From Streptomyces thinghirensis (GTDB lineage: Bacteria > Actinomycetota > Actinomycetia > Streptomycetales > Streptomycetaceae): a DNA stretch of 64,000 nt. Where the stretch lies: positions 1 through 64,000 of the forward strand of contig JAKFGP010000011.1 in NCBI GenBank assembly GCA_021502835.1, read 5' to 3'. Made by a program: the position numbers and the translations under genes. Below, piece after piece: positions 54,469 through 63,133 of the stretch. Every line of letters begins with the position of its first letter. Position 1 is the stretch's first letter. Below the pieces are notes generated by a model. That model worked only from the letters and a program-made list of their open reading frames with translations. It made no database searches and was not told the origin of the DNA.

Positions 54469-55535
54469 TCAGCCGTCGGCCCCCGCCCGCAGCTTGGGCA
54501 GGTCGGCCTTCACCGTGTTGACCGGGATGGCGAAGCCGAGGCCGACGCTGCCCGCACTGGCGGAGGACTCGGCCGACGAGTACATCGCGGAGTTGATGCC
54601 GATGATGTTGCCGTTCATGTCGATCAGCGCGCCGCCGGAGTTGCCCGGGTTGAGGGACGCGTCGGTCTGGATCGCCTGGTACGTCGTCGTGGACGAGCCG
54701 GTGTCACCGTTGAACTCCTGACCACCGAACTCGAACGGCCAGCCACCGCCCTGCCGCTGCTGCTGTTGCTGCTGCTGGCCCTCGTCGGTCGCCACGGTCA
54801 CGTCACGGTCGAGCGCCGAGACGATGCCGCTGGTCACGGTGCCGGTCAGACCCTCGGGGGGAGCCGATCGCCACGACCTGCTGGCCGACCTTCAGGGCGT
54901 CGGAGTCGCCGAGGGTGGCGGCCTTCAGGCCGGAGGCGTTCTCCAGCTTGATCAGCGCCAGGTCCTTGCTGCTGTCGGTGCCGACGACCCGGGCGGTGTA
55001 CTGCTTGCCGTCGCTGGCCGTGACCTTGATGGAGGAGGCGCCGGAGACGACGTGGTTGTTGGTGATGATCTCGCCGTCGCCGGTGATGATCACACCGGAA
55101 CCGGTGGAGGAACCGGCGTTCGAGGTGGCGTTGATCTCGACGATGCTCGGGCTGACCGCCTCGGCGACCCCGGCGACCGTGCCCTTCTGGCCGGTGGGCA
55201 CCACGTTGGTGCTGGTGGCGCTGGAGACGACGGTGCCGCTGCCGGTCAGCTCCTGGATGCCGTACGCGGTGCCGCCGCCGACGGCCGCCGCGACGATCGC
55301 CACGGCCGCGAGCAGGGCGACGGGGCCGCGTCGACGGGACGCGCGCTTCTTGTGCGGCTGCTCGGGCTGCCCGTCCTGGAAGGAGGCGGCGGGCGGCTGC
55401 GCCGGCGGGGGCGGCCACTCGGGGTTGACGGGAGAGGAGGCGTGCTGCTGGGCACCCTGGTACGGATTCTCGTACGGGTTCTCTTGCGCGTGCTCGTACT
55501 CGCCGTTGCGGCGGGAGGCTCTCGGTCATGTTCAT
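54469..55535 (-). CDS. HtrA-like membrane-anchored serine protease without PDZ domain (frameshifted)
   Basis: About 355 residues. A Gln/Pro-rich cytoplasmic head and one membrane helix ([20 protein letters not shown]) precede a trypsin-like domain with catalytic His in [15 protein letters not shown], Asp in [13 protein letters not shown] and Ser in [20 protein letters not shown]. It ends [19 protein letters not shown] with no PDZ domain, unlike standard HtrA/Deg[15 protein letters not shown] insertion lies between the Asp and Ser regions. The ATG is at 55535, or 55529. Shifts occur near 55520, 55410 and 54850. Position ahead of the response regulator gene suggests it belongs to the same stress pathway. 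Confidence 0.9.
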
Positions 55536-55639
55536 GAGCTTCCCGCCCCCGTATGAGAGCGGCCTGAGTGCTGCCTGAGAAGCCCGGCAGAACCTCGTAT
55601 GCCCGATATAAAAGCCAAAAGGCCGTGTGTCGAAGCTGC

Positions 55640-56662
55640 TTACTCGCAGCCGCAGGACTGCCGGACCACCAGGCGCGACGGGAAGACCTTCAGCCGCTCG
55701 CGCCGTGAGCCCGCCACCCGCAGACCGTCGTCCAGGACCAGGTCCACGGCCTCCCGCGCCATCGCCGACCGGTCCGAGGCGACCGTCGTCAGCGGCGGGT
55801 CCGCGAGGTCGGCTTCCTTGATGTCGTCGAAGCCGGCCACCGCCAGCCGGCCAGGCACGTCGATGCGCAGCTCACGGGCCGCGCGCAGCAGGCCGATCGC
55901 CTGGTCGTCGGTGGAGCAGAAGATCGCGGGCGGGCGCTGCGGCCCGGAGAGGAGCTCCAGCCCCACGCGGTACGCGTCGTAGCGGTTGTACGGCGCCTCG
56001 AAGAGCCGGCCCTCGGTGGAGAGCCCGGCCTCCTTCATCGCGCGCTTCCAGCCCTCGACGTGGTCGGAGACCGGGTCGCCGACGGACGGGGTCTCGGCGG
56101 TGCCACCCATACAGGCGACGTACTCGTACCCGTGTTCCAGCAGGTGGCGTACGGCGAGCTGGGCGCCGCCCAGGTCGTCGGTGACCACGGCGACGTCGTC
56201 GATGGCCTCGGGGCGCTCGTGCAGCAGGACGACCCGGGCGTCCCAGGCGTCGATCTCGGCGGCGGCCATGTCGTTCAGGGCGTGGCTGACCAGGATCAGG
56301 CCGGAGACGCGCATGCCGAGGAAGGCGCGCAGGTAGTGGACCTCGCGCTCGCCGACGTAGTCGGAGTTGCCGACGAGCACCATCTTCCCGCGCTCGGCGG
56401 CTGCCCACTCGACCGCGTGCGCCATCTCCGCGAAGAAGGGCTGGCGCGCGTCCGGCACGATCAGGCCTATGAGGTCGGTGCGCCGTGACGCCATCGCCTG
56501 GGCGACCCGGTCCGGCCGGTACCCCAGTTCCTTGATCGCGGCGAGGACACGCTCGCGCGTGGCCGGGGCGACCGGCCGGGGTCCGTTGTTGATGACATAG
56601 CTGACGACGGCGGTGGAAGTCCCCGCCAGTCGCGCCACATCATCCCGAGTCACCTTGGCCAC
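55640..56662 (-). CDS. LacI-family transcriptional regulator
   Basis: 340 residues, intact. The N-terminal LacI helix-turn-helix reads [20 protein letters not shown] and [20 protein letters not shown]. The sugar-binding periplasmic-like domain follows, with [40 protein letters not shown] and [20 protein letters not shown]. It ends [12 protein letters not shown]. The effector is unknown. The GTG at 56662 is the natural start. No sugar operon is adjacent, so it may act on distant genes. Confidence 0.96.
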   Translation of the reverse strand: MAKVTRDDVARLAGTSTAVVSYVINNGPRPVAPATRERVLAAIKELGYRPDRVAQAMASRRTDLIGLIVPDARQPFFAEMAHAVEWAAAERGKMVLVGNSDYVGEREVHYLRAFLGMRVSGLILVSHALNDMAAAEIDAWDARVVLLHERPEAIDDVAVVTDDLGGAQLAVRHLLEHGYEYVACMGGTAETPSVGDPVSDHVEGWKRAMKEAGLSTEGRLFEAPYNRYDAYRVGLELLSGPQRPPAIFCSTDDQAIGLLRAARELRIDVPGRLAVAGFDDIKEADLADPPLTTVASDRSAMAREAVDLVLDDGLRVAGSRRERLKVFPSRLVVRQSCGCE

Positions 56663-56704
56663 GCGCGGAGTCTACGCGGATGGATCCGCCCTGGGCAGGG
56701 CGTA

Positions 56705-57474
56705 TCACCCCTTGGTTGACGTCGCTTCCACGGCGGTGTCCGCCGACGCCTCCGGCCGGGTCCCGGGCTTCGCCCTGGCGTCCTCCGCGCGCTCCCCTTC
56801 TCGGGCTTCTCCGGGGTGACGAAGCGGTAGCCGACGTTGCGGACGGTGCCGATCAGTGACTCGTGCTCGGGGCCGAGCTTGGCACGCAGCCGCCGTACGT
56901 GCACGTCGACCGTGCGGGTGCCGCCGAAGTAGTCGTAGCCCCAGACCTCCTGCAGCAGCTGGGCGCGGGTGAAGACCCGGCCCGGGTGCTGGGCGAGGTA
57001 CTTGAGCAGCTCGAACTCCTTGAAGGTGAGGTCCAGGATCCGGCCCTTGAGCTTGGCGGAGTACGTCGCCTCGTCCACGGACAGGTCGCCGTTGCGGATC
57101 TCCATGGGGGAGTCGTCGCCGACGATCTGCTGGCGGCCCATGGCCAGCCGCAGCCGGGCCTCGACCTCCGCCGGGCCGGCGGTGTCCAGCAGAACGTCGT
57201 CGATGCCCCAGTCGGCGGTGAGCGGCGAGGCCGCCCTCGGTGACGACGAGGACGAGTGACAGCTGAGCCCGGTGGAACGCAGCAGCTGGCACAGGCTGCG
57301 GACCTGCGGGAGATCACGGCGCCCGTCGACGAGGATGACGTCGGCGCCGGGGGTGTCGACGAGGGCGGGGCCCTCCGCCGGCGCGACACGGACGTTGTGC
57401 AGCAGCAGGCCGAGGGCGGGAAGCACCTCCGTCGACGGCTGGAGGGCGTTGGTCAGGAGCAGCAGAGAACTCAT
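56705..57474 (-). CDS. glnR: Nitrogen regulator GlnR (frameshifted)
   Basis: About 256 residues. It starts [20 protein letters not shown]. The atypical receiver domain has [20 protein letters not shown], and after a shift near 57235 [20 protein letters not shown]. The OmpR-type winged helix reads [40 protein letters not shown] and [20 protein letters not shown]. GlnR is the orphan regulator of nitrogen assimilation in actinomycetes. It works without a kinase and lacks the usual phosphorylation pocket. The C-terminal tail after VTPEKPEKG is disordered, and a shift near 56805 leads to the end at 56705. Confidence 0.95.
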
Positions 57475-57709
57475 CGCGCCCCACCTGCCTGGGTCGTCTT
57501 ACGGTCGTGCACGGTTCGCTCGCCCATAACGTCTGGTTCCTCCTCGGTCCCTGCGAGGACGTTTACGGCACTGCTTCGTACAGGTGCGGATCCCGTGCCC
57601 GTGGGGCCCGCTGCGAGTCCGGGAGGTGAACGCTCGACAACGCTCCCGGAAGCACAAAAGGACCCGGGGGCTACGTTGCCCGAGTCCTCTGCCCAGCAGA
57701 ATAGCCGAC

Positions 57710-58591
57710 ATGAGCAACCGACCGGCAGGTCATGTGGCGCGTTCCACCGTCCGTCCGCATCTCGAGACGTCCCGGGGCACGCCGCGCCGCACGCCCGCAC
57801 GCGCCTTCCTGCACGCCTCCGACGGGGTCCGGATCGACGCCGTGTACGAGCCGGGCGTGAGCGGTCGCGGCCCCTGCGACCTGGTGTTCGTCGTCGCGCA
57901 CGGTTTCACCGGCGACGCCGACCGGCCCCACGTACGGCGGATCGCGGAGGCCTTCGGGCGCTACGGCGGTGGTCACGTTCTCCTTCCGGGGCCACGGTGC
58001 CTCCGGCGGACGTTCCACCGTCGGTGACCGCGAGGTGCTCGACCTGGCGGCGGCGGTCACCTGGGCGCGCGGCTTCGGGCACGCGCGCGTGGTGACCGTC
58101 GGCTTCTCGATGGGCGGCTCGGTGGTACTGCGGCACGCCGCGCTGTACGGCGGCGATGGCGGTGACGGCGGTGACGGTGGTTATGGCGGTGGCAGGGACG
58201 CCCGCACGGACGCCGTCGTGTCGGTGAGCGCCCCCGCCCGCTGGTACTACCGGGGCACGGCGCCCATGCGCCGACTGCACTGGCTGGTGATGCGGCCCGC
58301 CGGCGCCTGGTGGGCCGCTACGGCATGCGCACCCGTATCCATCACCGGGACTGGGACCCGGTGCCGCTGTCGCCGGTGGAGGCGGTGCCGCGGATCGCGC
58401 CGACGCCCCTTCTCGTCGTGCACGGCGACCGGGACGGTTATTTTCCCGTCGACCACCCCCGGATGCTGGCCGAGGCGGCCGGTGACCACGGCGAACTCTG
58501 GCTGGAGCCCGGCATGGGCCACGCCGAGCACGCGTCGGACGAGGCCCTGCTGTGCCGGATCGGCGACTGGGCCGTGTCCCGGGCGGGCTAG
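57710..58591 (+). CDS. Alpha/beta hydrolase (frameshifted)
   Basis: About 294 residues. LVFVVAHGFTGDADRPHVRR carries the oxyanion HGF motif, then after a shift near 57965 VVTFSFRGHGASGGRSTVGD, the nucleophile elbow VVTVGFSMGGSVVLRHAALY, LLVVHGDRDGYFPVDHPRML (acid) and EPGMGHAEHASDEALL (His). A Gly/Asp-rich insert GGDGGDGGDGGYGGG at 58147-58196 comes from short ggcggtgac repeats. Probably an esterase or lipase-like enzyme, with unknown substrate. A shift also lies near 58308. Confidence 0.9.
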
Positions 58592-58653
58592 CCTGACGGT
58601 GTTCACCGCCGATCGACACGGACGCCGATCGGCACCGGCGACGAAGGATCCAG

Positions 58654-58908
58654 ATGGCAAAGGTCACGGTGCGCTACTGGGCCGCCGCGAAGGCCGCGGC
58701 AGGAGTGGCCGAGGAGCCGTACGAGGCGGCCACACTCGCCGACGCGCTCGGCGCGGTGCGCGAGCGGCACCCCGGCGAACTCACGCGTGTACTGCTGCGC
58801 TGCTCGTTCCTCGTCGACGGCGACCCCGTGGGCAGGCGCGGGCACGAGACGGTACGGCTGGCCGACGGCGGCACGGTCGAGGTCCTCCCGCCGTTCGCGG
58901 GAGGGTGA
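58654..58908 (+). CDS. MoaD/ThiS-family sulfur carrier protein
   Basis: 84 residues, intact. VTVRYWAAAKAAAGVAEEPY, HPGELTRVLLRCSFLVDGDP and VEVLPPFAGG. The C-terminal diglycine is the site for adenylation and thiocarboxylation. The beta-grasp fold with VLPPFAGG end is MoaD-like. It may serve molybdopterin synthesis or another sulfur transfer route, which fits the sulfurtransferase gene nearby. It ends 3 bases before the next gene. Confidence 0.92.
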   Translation: MAKVTVRYWAAAKAAAGVAEEPYEAATLADALGAVRERHPGELTRVLLRCSFLVDGDPVGRRGHETVRLADGGTVEVLPPFAGG

Positions 58909-58911
58909 GCG

Positions 58912-60244
58912 ATGACCAACCAGCCGCATCAGCCGTACGGGCAGAATCAGCCGTACGAGGGACACGACGGATGGCAGCAGGGGCAGCAGGGGCAGTCTGA
59001 GTACGACGCCCAGGCGTGGCCCGCGCACCAGCAGCCCCAAGCGCAGCAGGCGTATCAGGGCGGGCAGGGTTACGAGGGTTACGAGGACCCGAACGCCGGC
59101 CAGTACACGCAGCAGTGGCAGGGGCAGACCTGGGGGACCCAGGTGCAGCCGCCGGTCTCCGCCGAGGAGACGGCGTACCTGCCGCCGCAGACCCCGAACG
59201 GATACCAGGAGCCGGCGGGCACGCCGTACGGAACGACCGGTCCCTACGCGCCGCAGCAGCACCCGCAGCCGTACCCGGCACAGCCGCAGCCGCAGGCGTA
59301 CCCGTCACAGCCGCAGCCGTACGCCGCCCAGCCCCAGCCCCACCCTCAACCCCACCCCCAGCCCTACGAACCCACCGCCCCGGCGGCCCCCGCTCCCCTG
59401 CCGCCGTCGCTGAGCCCGCCGCCGCCGCGTCCTCCTCTCCCACTCCTCCGACGCGCCCGGCTACGGCCCCTCGACCCTCGCCGGGAACACGCGGGTCACC
59501 GACGCGCAGCGCGCCCGCGCCGAAGGGCGTTCGCCGATCATCGACCCGGGGATGCAGCCGGCCGGGCTCACGGCGCTGCTCGGGCTGCTGCTGGCGGGCG
59601 GCGCGGCGCTCGGTACGTACGCCCTGCTCGTCCCGCTCGTCGCCCTCCAGGCCGTCACCGCGGCGGGCTGGTTCCGCCTGAACGGCATGTGGCCCGCCCG
59701 GCAGGGCATCGCGCTGGGCTTCGCGGGCGCGCTCGCCGCCGACGCGGCGCTGCTGGTGTCGGACCGCTCTCCGGCGGCGATCCTCGGCACGCTCGGGGTG
59801 TGGGTGCTGCTGTCCCTCGTACTGCAACTGCGTTCGCACGCCGACCCCGACGAGCGGATGTACGGCCTGATCGCGACCGTCGCCGCCGGCGGCCCTGGCG
59901 ATCGTCGCGGGCGGATTCCTCGCCGCCGACGCGGACGCGGTGACGGTCGGCGCGATCGCGGTGGCCGTGGCCGTCGTGGCCCGTGCCCTGCCGCTGCCGA
60001 CGCCGGCCTCCGTGGTCGTCGCGCTGCTCGCGGCGGCCGGCGCGGGGATCGCGGTCGGCTCGATGACGGACTTCGGAGCGTCGGGGGCGCTGCTCGGGGC
60101 GGGCGCGGCGGTGTGCGCGCTGATCGGCCACCGGGTGGCGGCCTACGACTCACCTCCCGGTTCGTCCACTTCACAGCGGGCGTTGCCCTGCCCCTCGCGG
60201 CGGCGGCACCGGCGGTGTACGTGCTCGGCAGGGCCCTCGCCTGA
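58912..60244 (+). CDS. Gln/Pro-rich membrane protein (frameshifted)
   Basis: About 444 residues. The first 165 residues are low-complexity, Gln/Pro/Tyr-rich (QPYGQNQPYEG and QPQPYPAQPQPQAYPSQPQP-like repeats). A linker (TDAQRARAEGRSPIIDPGMQ) is followed by seven or eight hydrophobic helices, among them LTALLGLLLAGGAALGTYAL, GIALGFAGALAADAALLVSD and VTVGAIAVAVAVVARALPLP. No domain is recognised. Shifts near 59425, 59890 and 60150 occur. Long disordered cytoplasmic heads of this sort are common on Streptomyces membrane proteins and may recruit partners. Confidence 0.8.
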
Positions 60245-60380
60245 TCCGCCTCCCGCACCCTGTCACAGGTGATCGACAAAACCCCGGCGGCCCCGCCCGG
60301 CCCGCGTTACCCTCGCGCTGGACGGCCGCCGGTCGTCGGGGACCGCCGTCGTTGACCGCCCAGGGTTGGGGGAACACCGC

Positions 60381-61118
60381 ATGCGTGCACTGCGAATACT
60401 GCTGATCGTCGTCGTGATCCTGGGCGGGCTCTTCGTGATCGCGGACCGTGTGGCGGTCAACCTCGCCGAGGACGAGGCGGCGGACAAGCTGCGCAGCTTC
60501 GAGAACCTGCCCTCGACGCCCGACGTCTCCATCAACGGCTTCCCCTTCCTCACCCAGGTCGCCGGCGGCGAGCTGGACGACGTCGAGATCGGCATCGACG
60601 ACTACGAGGCGTCCACCGGCGACGGCGGCGAGAAGATCCGTATCGACCACCTGCGCGCGAACATGAAGGGCGTCGAGTTCTCCGGCGACTACAGCTCCGC
60701 CACCGCGGCCACCGCCACCGGCACCGCGACCGTCGGCTACGACGAGCTGATGAAGGCCACCAAGTCCGAGCCCACGGACATCGCGCCCGGCATCACCGCC
60801 AAGGTCGTCGGCCTCTCCGACGGCGGCAACGGCAAGATCAAGGTGTCGCTCCAGGCCACGGTGCTCGGTGTCGAGGTGCCCGAGCCGGTCGAGGTGCTCA
60901 GCTCGGTCACGGTCAAGGACAACGACGTGGAGGTCGTCGCCGACGGCCTGCCGGAGATCGGCGGCAAGCAGCTCGCCGAGTCCCGCATCCGGGCCATCAC
61001 CGACTTCCAGCAGACCATCGACGAACTGCCCGGCGGCATCGAGCTGGACAAGGTCGAGGCGGCGAAGGACGGAGTCGAGATCACGGTGAAGGGTTCGAAC
61101 GTCGAGCTGGCCGGGTAA
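60381..61118 (+). CDS. DUF2993 (LmeA-like) secreted/membrane-anchored protein
   Basis: 245 residues, intact. One N-terminal helix (MRALRILLIVVVILGGLFVI) then the tubular lipid-binding-like DUF2993 domain: LPSTPDVSINGFPFLTQVAG, VEIGIDDYEASTG, VGYDELMKATKSEP and QTIDELPGGIELDKVEAAKD. Homologues such as mycobacterial LmeA act on cell envelope glycolipids. The ATG at 60381 is preferred over an in-frame TTG upstream because the hydrophobic segment follows directly. Confidence 0.92.
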   Translation: MRALRILLIVVVILGGLFVIADRVAVNLAEDEAADKLRSFENLPSTPDVSINGFPFLTQVAGGELDDVEIGIDDYEASTGDGGEKIRIDHLRANMKGVEFSGDYSSATAATATGTATVGYDELMKATKSEPTDIAPGITAKVVGLSDGGNGKIKVSLQATVLGVEVPEPVEVLSSVTVKDNDVEVVADGLPEIGGKQLAESRIRAITDFQQTIDELPGGIELDKVEAAKDGVEITVKGSNVELAG

Positions 61119-61293
61119 GCGTCCGACAGGCGAGACGGCGTCGTCCGTACCGTAGATGCGACGACGAGCGCCACGGCCCGGGGAGCATCCGGCGAAGTCC
61201 CGCCCCTCACCGATCCCACATCGCGGACGATCCCGTCTCATGATGCGACACACCGGTGACATGGCCCGGTATCCGTCCCTACGATCGGTACCC

Positions 61294-61374
61294 ATGAAGC
61301 GACAGGCGGATCTCACGAAGCGGCGGGCAGTGGACCTGTGCCGCGTTGCCGCCATGCTCTGTCGCACCTTCTGA
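61294..61374 (+). CDS. 26-residue cysteine leader peptide upstream of cysA
   Basis: A very short frame starting ATG at 61294 (MKRQADLTKRRAVDLC) and ending MLCRTF before TGA at 61372. It has a basic head and two cysteines at positions 16 and 23. Small peptides ending in LCR-TF stand before sulfur genes in Streptomyces as annotated putative leader peptides. In mycobacteria, cysteine-rich leader frames act as attenuators that sense charged tRNA-Cys. The start is almost leaderless-like, with no Shine-Dalgarno. It lies 130 bases ahead of cysA, so cysteine-responsive control is likely (inference). Confidence 0.85.
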   Translation: MKRQADLTKRRAVDLCRVAAMLCRTF

Positions 61375-61504
61375 GCGTACGGCGACGCCGCCGTCCGTCC
61401 CCCCTCACCCGCCCTGCCCAGGGCATCCGCGCGCCGCCGCACGGCCCGAGCGCGCGCACCCCTCTCACCGCACGCCCCGCCGCAACTGCCCCGGAGGAGA
61501 AATC

Positions 61505-62350
61505 ATGAGCCGCAGCGACGTCCTGGTCGACGCCGACTGGGTCCAGGACCACCTGGACGACCCGAGCATCGCGATCGTCGAGGTGGACGAGGACACGTCC
61601 GCCTACGAGAAGAACCACATCAAGAACGCGATCCGGATCGACTGGACCCAGGACCTCCAGGACCCGGTCCGCCGCGACTTCGTCGACCAGGAGGGCTTCG
61701 AGAAGCTCCTGTCGAAGAAGGGCATCTCCAACGACCACACCGTGGTCCTCTACGGCGGCAACAACAACTGGTTCGCGTCCTACGCCTACTGGTACTTCAA
61801 GCTGTACGGCCACGAGAACGTCAAGCTCCTCGACGGCGGCCGCAAGAAGTGGGAGCTGGACGCCCGCGAGCTGGTCGACGGCACCGACGTGCCCGAGCGT
61901 CCGGCCACCGACTACAAGGCCAAGCCGCAGGACACCTCCATCCGCGCCTTCCGCGACGACGTCGTCAAGGCGATCGGCGCGCAGAACCTGGTCGACGTCC
62001 GCTCGCCCGACGAGTTCTCCGGCAAGCTGCTCGCCCCGGCCCACCTCCCGAGGAGCAGTCGCAGCGCCCGGGCCACGTCCCATCCGCCCGCAACATCCCG
62101 TGGTCGAAGAACGCCAACGACGACGGCACCTTCAAGTCGGACGAGGAGCTGAAGCAGCTCTACACCGACGAGCAGGTCGACCTGGCCAAGGACACCATCG
62201 CCTACTGCCGCATCGGTGAGCGCTCTGGCCCTGACCTGGTTCGTGCTGCACGAGCTGCTGGGCGTGGAGAACGTCAAGAACTACGACGGCTCCTGGACCG
62301 AGTACGGCTCCCTCGTCGGCGTGCCGATCGAGCTCGGCGCCAACAAGTAA
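61505..62350 (+). CDS. cysA: Thiosulfate/3-mercaptopyruvate sulfurtransferase (rhodanese) (frameshifted)
   Basis: About 282 residues. Two rhodanese domains: [40 protein letters not shown] and [20 protein letters not shown] in the first, [40 protein letters not shown] and active-site [10 protein letters not shown] in the second. The catalytic Cys accepts a persulfide sulfur. AGGAG is 7 bases ahead of the ATG at 61505. Shifts near 62050 and 62225. It follows a cysteine leader peptide and precedes DUF1416, the usual sulfur-gene arrangement of actinomycetes. Confidence 0.96.
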
Positions 62351-62383
62351 GTCCGCCCCTCTCAACCCCTCAGTGAGTACGAC

Positions 62384-62673
62384 ATGTGCGGAGCGAAGGC
62401 CGGCGGCCCCGACGCCTCGACGATCAGGCCCGGCGAGACCACGATCCAGGGTCACGTGACCCGCGACGGCGAGCCGGTGACGGGCTACGTCCGTCTGCTG
62501 GACTCCACCGGCGAGTTCACGCGCGGAGGTCCCGACCTCCGCGACGGGCCAGTTCCGCTTCTACGCGGCCGAGGGCACCTGGACCGGTACGGGCGCTCGT
62601 CCCGGGCGCCAGCGCCGACCGCACGGTCGTCGCCCAGCAGGGCGGACTGGCGGAGGTCGCGATCGCCGTCTGA
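62384..62673 (+). CDS. DUF1416 family protein (frameshifted)
   Basis: About 96 residues. MCGAKAGGPDASTIRPGETT, IQGHVTRDGEPVTGYVRLLD and, after shifts near 62520 and 62590, GQFRFYAAEGTWTVRALVPG with VVAQQGGLAEVAIAV. The small beta-sandwich DUF1416 protein is nearly always linked to cysA in actinomycetes. The conserved N-terminal MCGA cysteine may take part in sulfur transfer (inference). It is 33 bases behind cysA, so co-transcribed. Confidence 0.9.
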
Positions 62674-62698
62674 CGGCACGCGGCAGCGGCAAGCGACG

Positions 62699-62748
62699 GC
62701 CGAAGGGCCGCACCCCACGGGTTGGACGCCCGGGTGCGGCCCTTCGGC
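62699..62748. terminator. Terminator hairpin after the cysA-DUF1416 unit
   Basis: Perfect 17-base arms gccgaagggccgcaccc and gggtgcggcccttcggc enclose a 16-base loop. It lies 26 bases after the DUF1416 stop and separates this unit from the next gene. Confidence 0.9.
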
Positions 62749-62773
62749 GTGTCCGGACCTACCCTGGGACGTA

Positions 62774-63040
62774 TGTACGCGCGGCGGCGGCATCGCTACT
62801 TCGTGATGATGGGCGTCTGCATCGCCCTGTTCGTCCTGGCCTGGGGCGTCGTCCGCCTCTGGTCGGTCCCCGCGGCCGTCGGCATGTGCGTGGTCGCCAT
62901 GGTCATCCCCCCCGCTCGCCGCGATGGTCGCCAACCGCCGCGGCCCCGACGACCGCTGGTGGGACGACCCCTCCGGCGACCCGAAGTCCGACGAGTGGTG
63001 GGACGAACTGGACGGAAAGAAACGCCCGCACTCCCAGTAA
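62774..63040 (+). CDS. DUF3099 small membrane protein (one frameshift)
   Basis: About 88 residues. MYARRRHRYFVMMGVCIALF begins a first helix, AVGMCVVAMVIPP a second, and the tail after a shift near 62910 reads MVANRRGPDDRWWDDPSGDP. This two-helix layout with an Asp/Trp-rich end matches the DUF3099 family of actinomycetes. The ATG at 62774 closely follows the terminator. The function is unknown. Confidence 0.8.
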
Positions 63041-63133
63041 CGGCGCCTGCGTGTCGCGCCCGGGCCGCGAGTACCGGGGGCGCAGCGTCGGGCCGAATCG
63101 TGATCAACGTCGCCGCAACCCCGGTCGTCGGCT

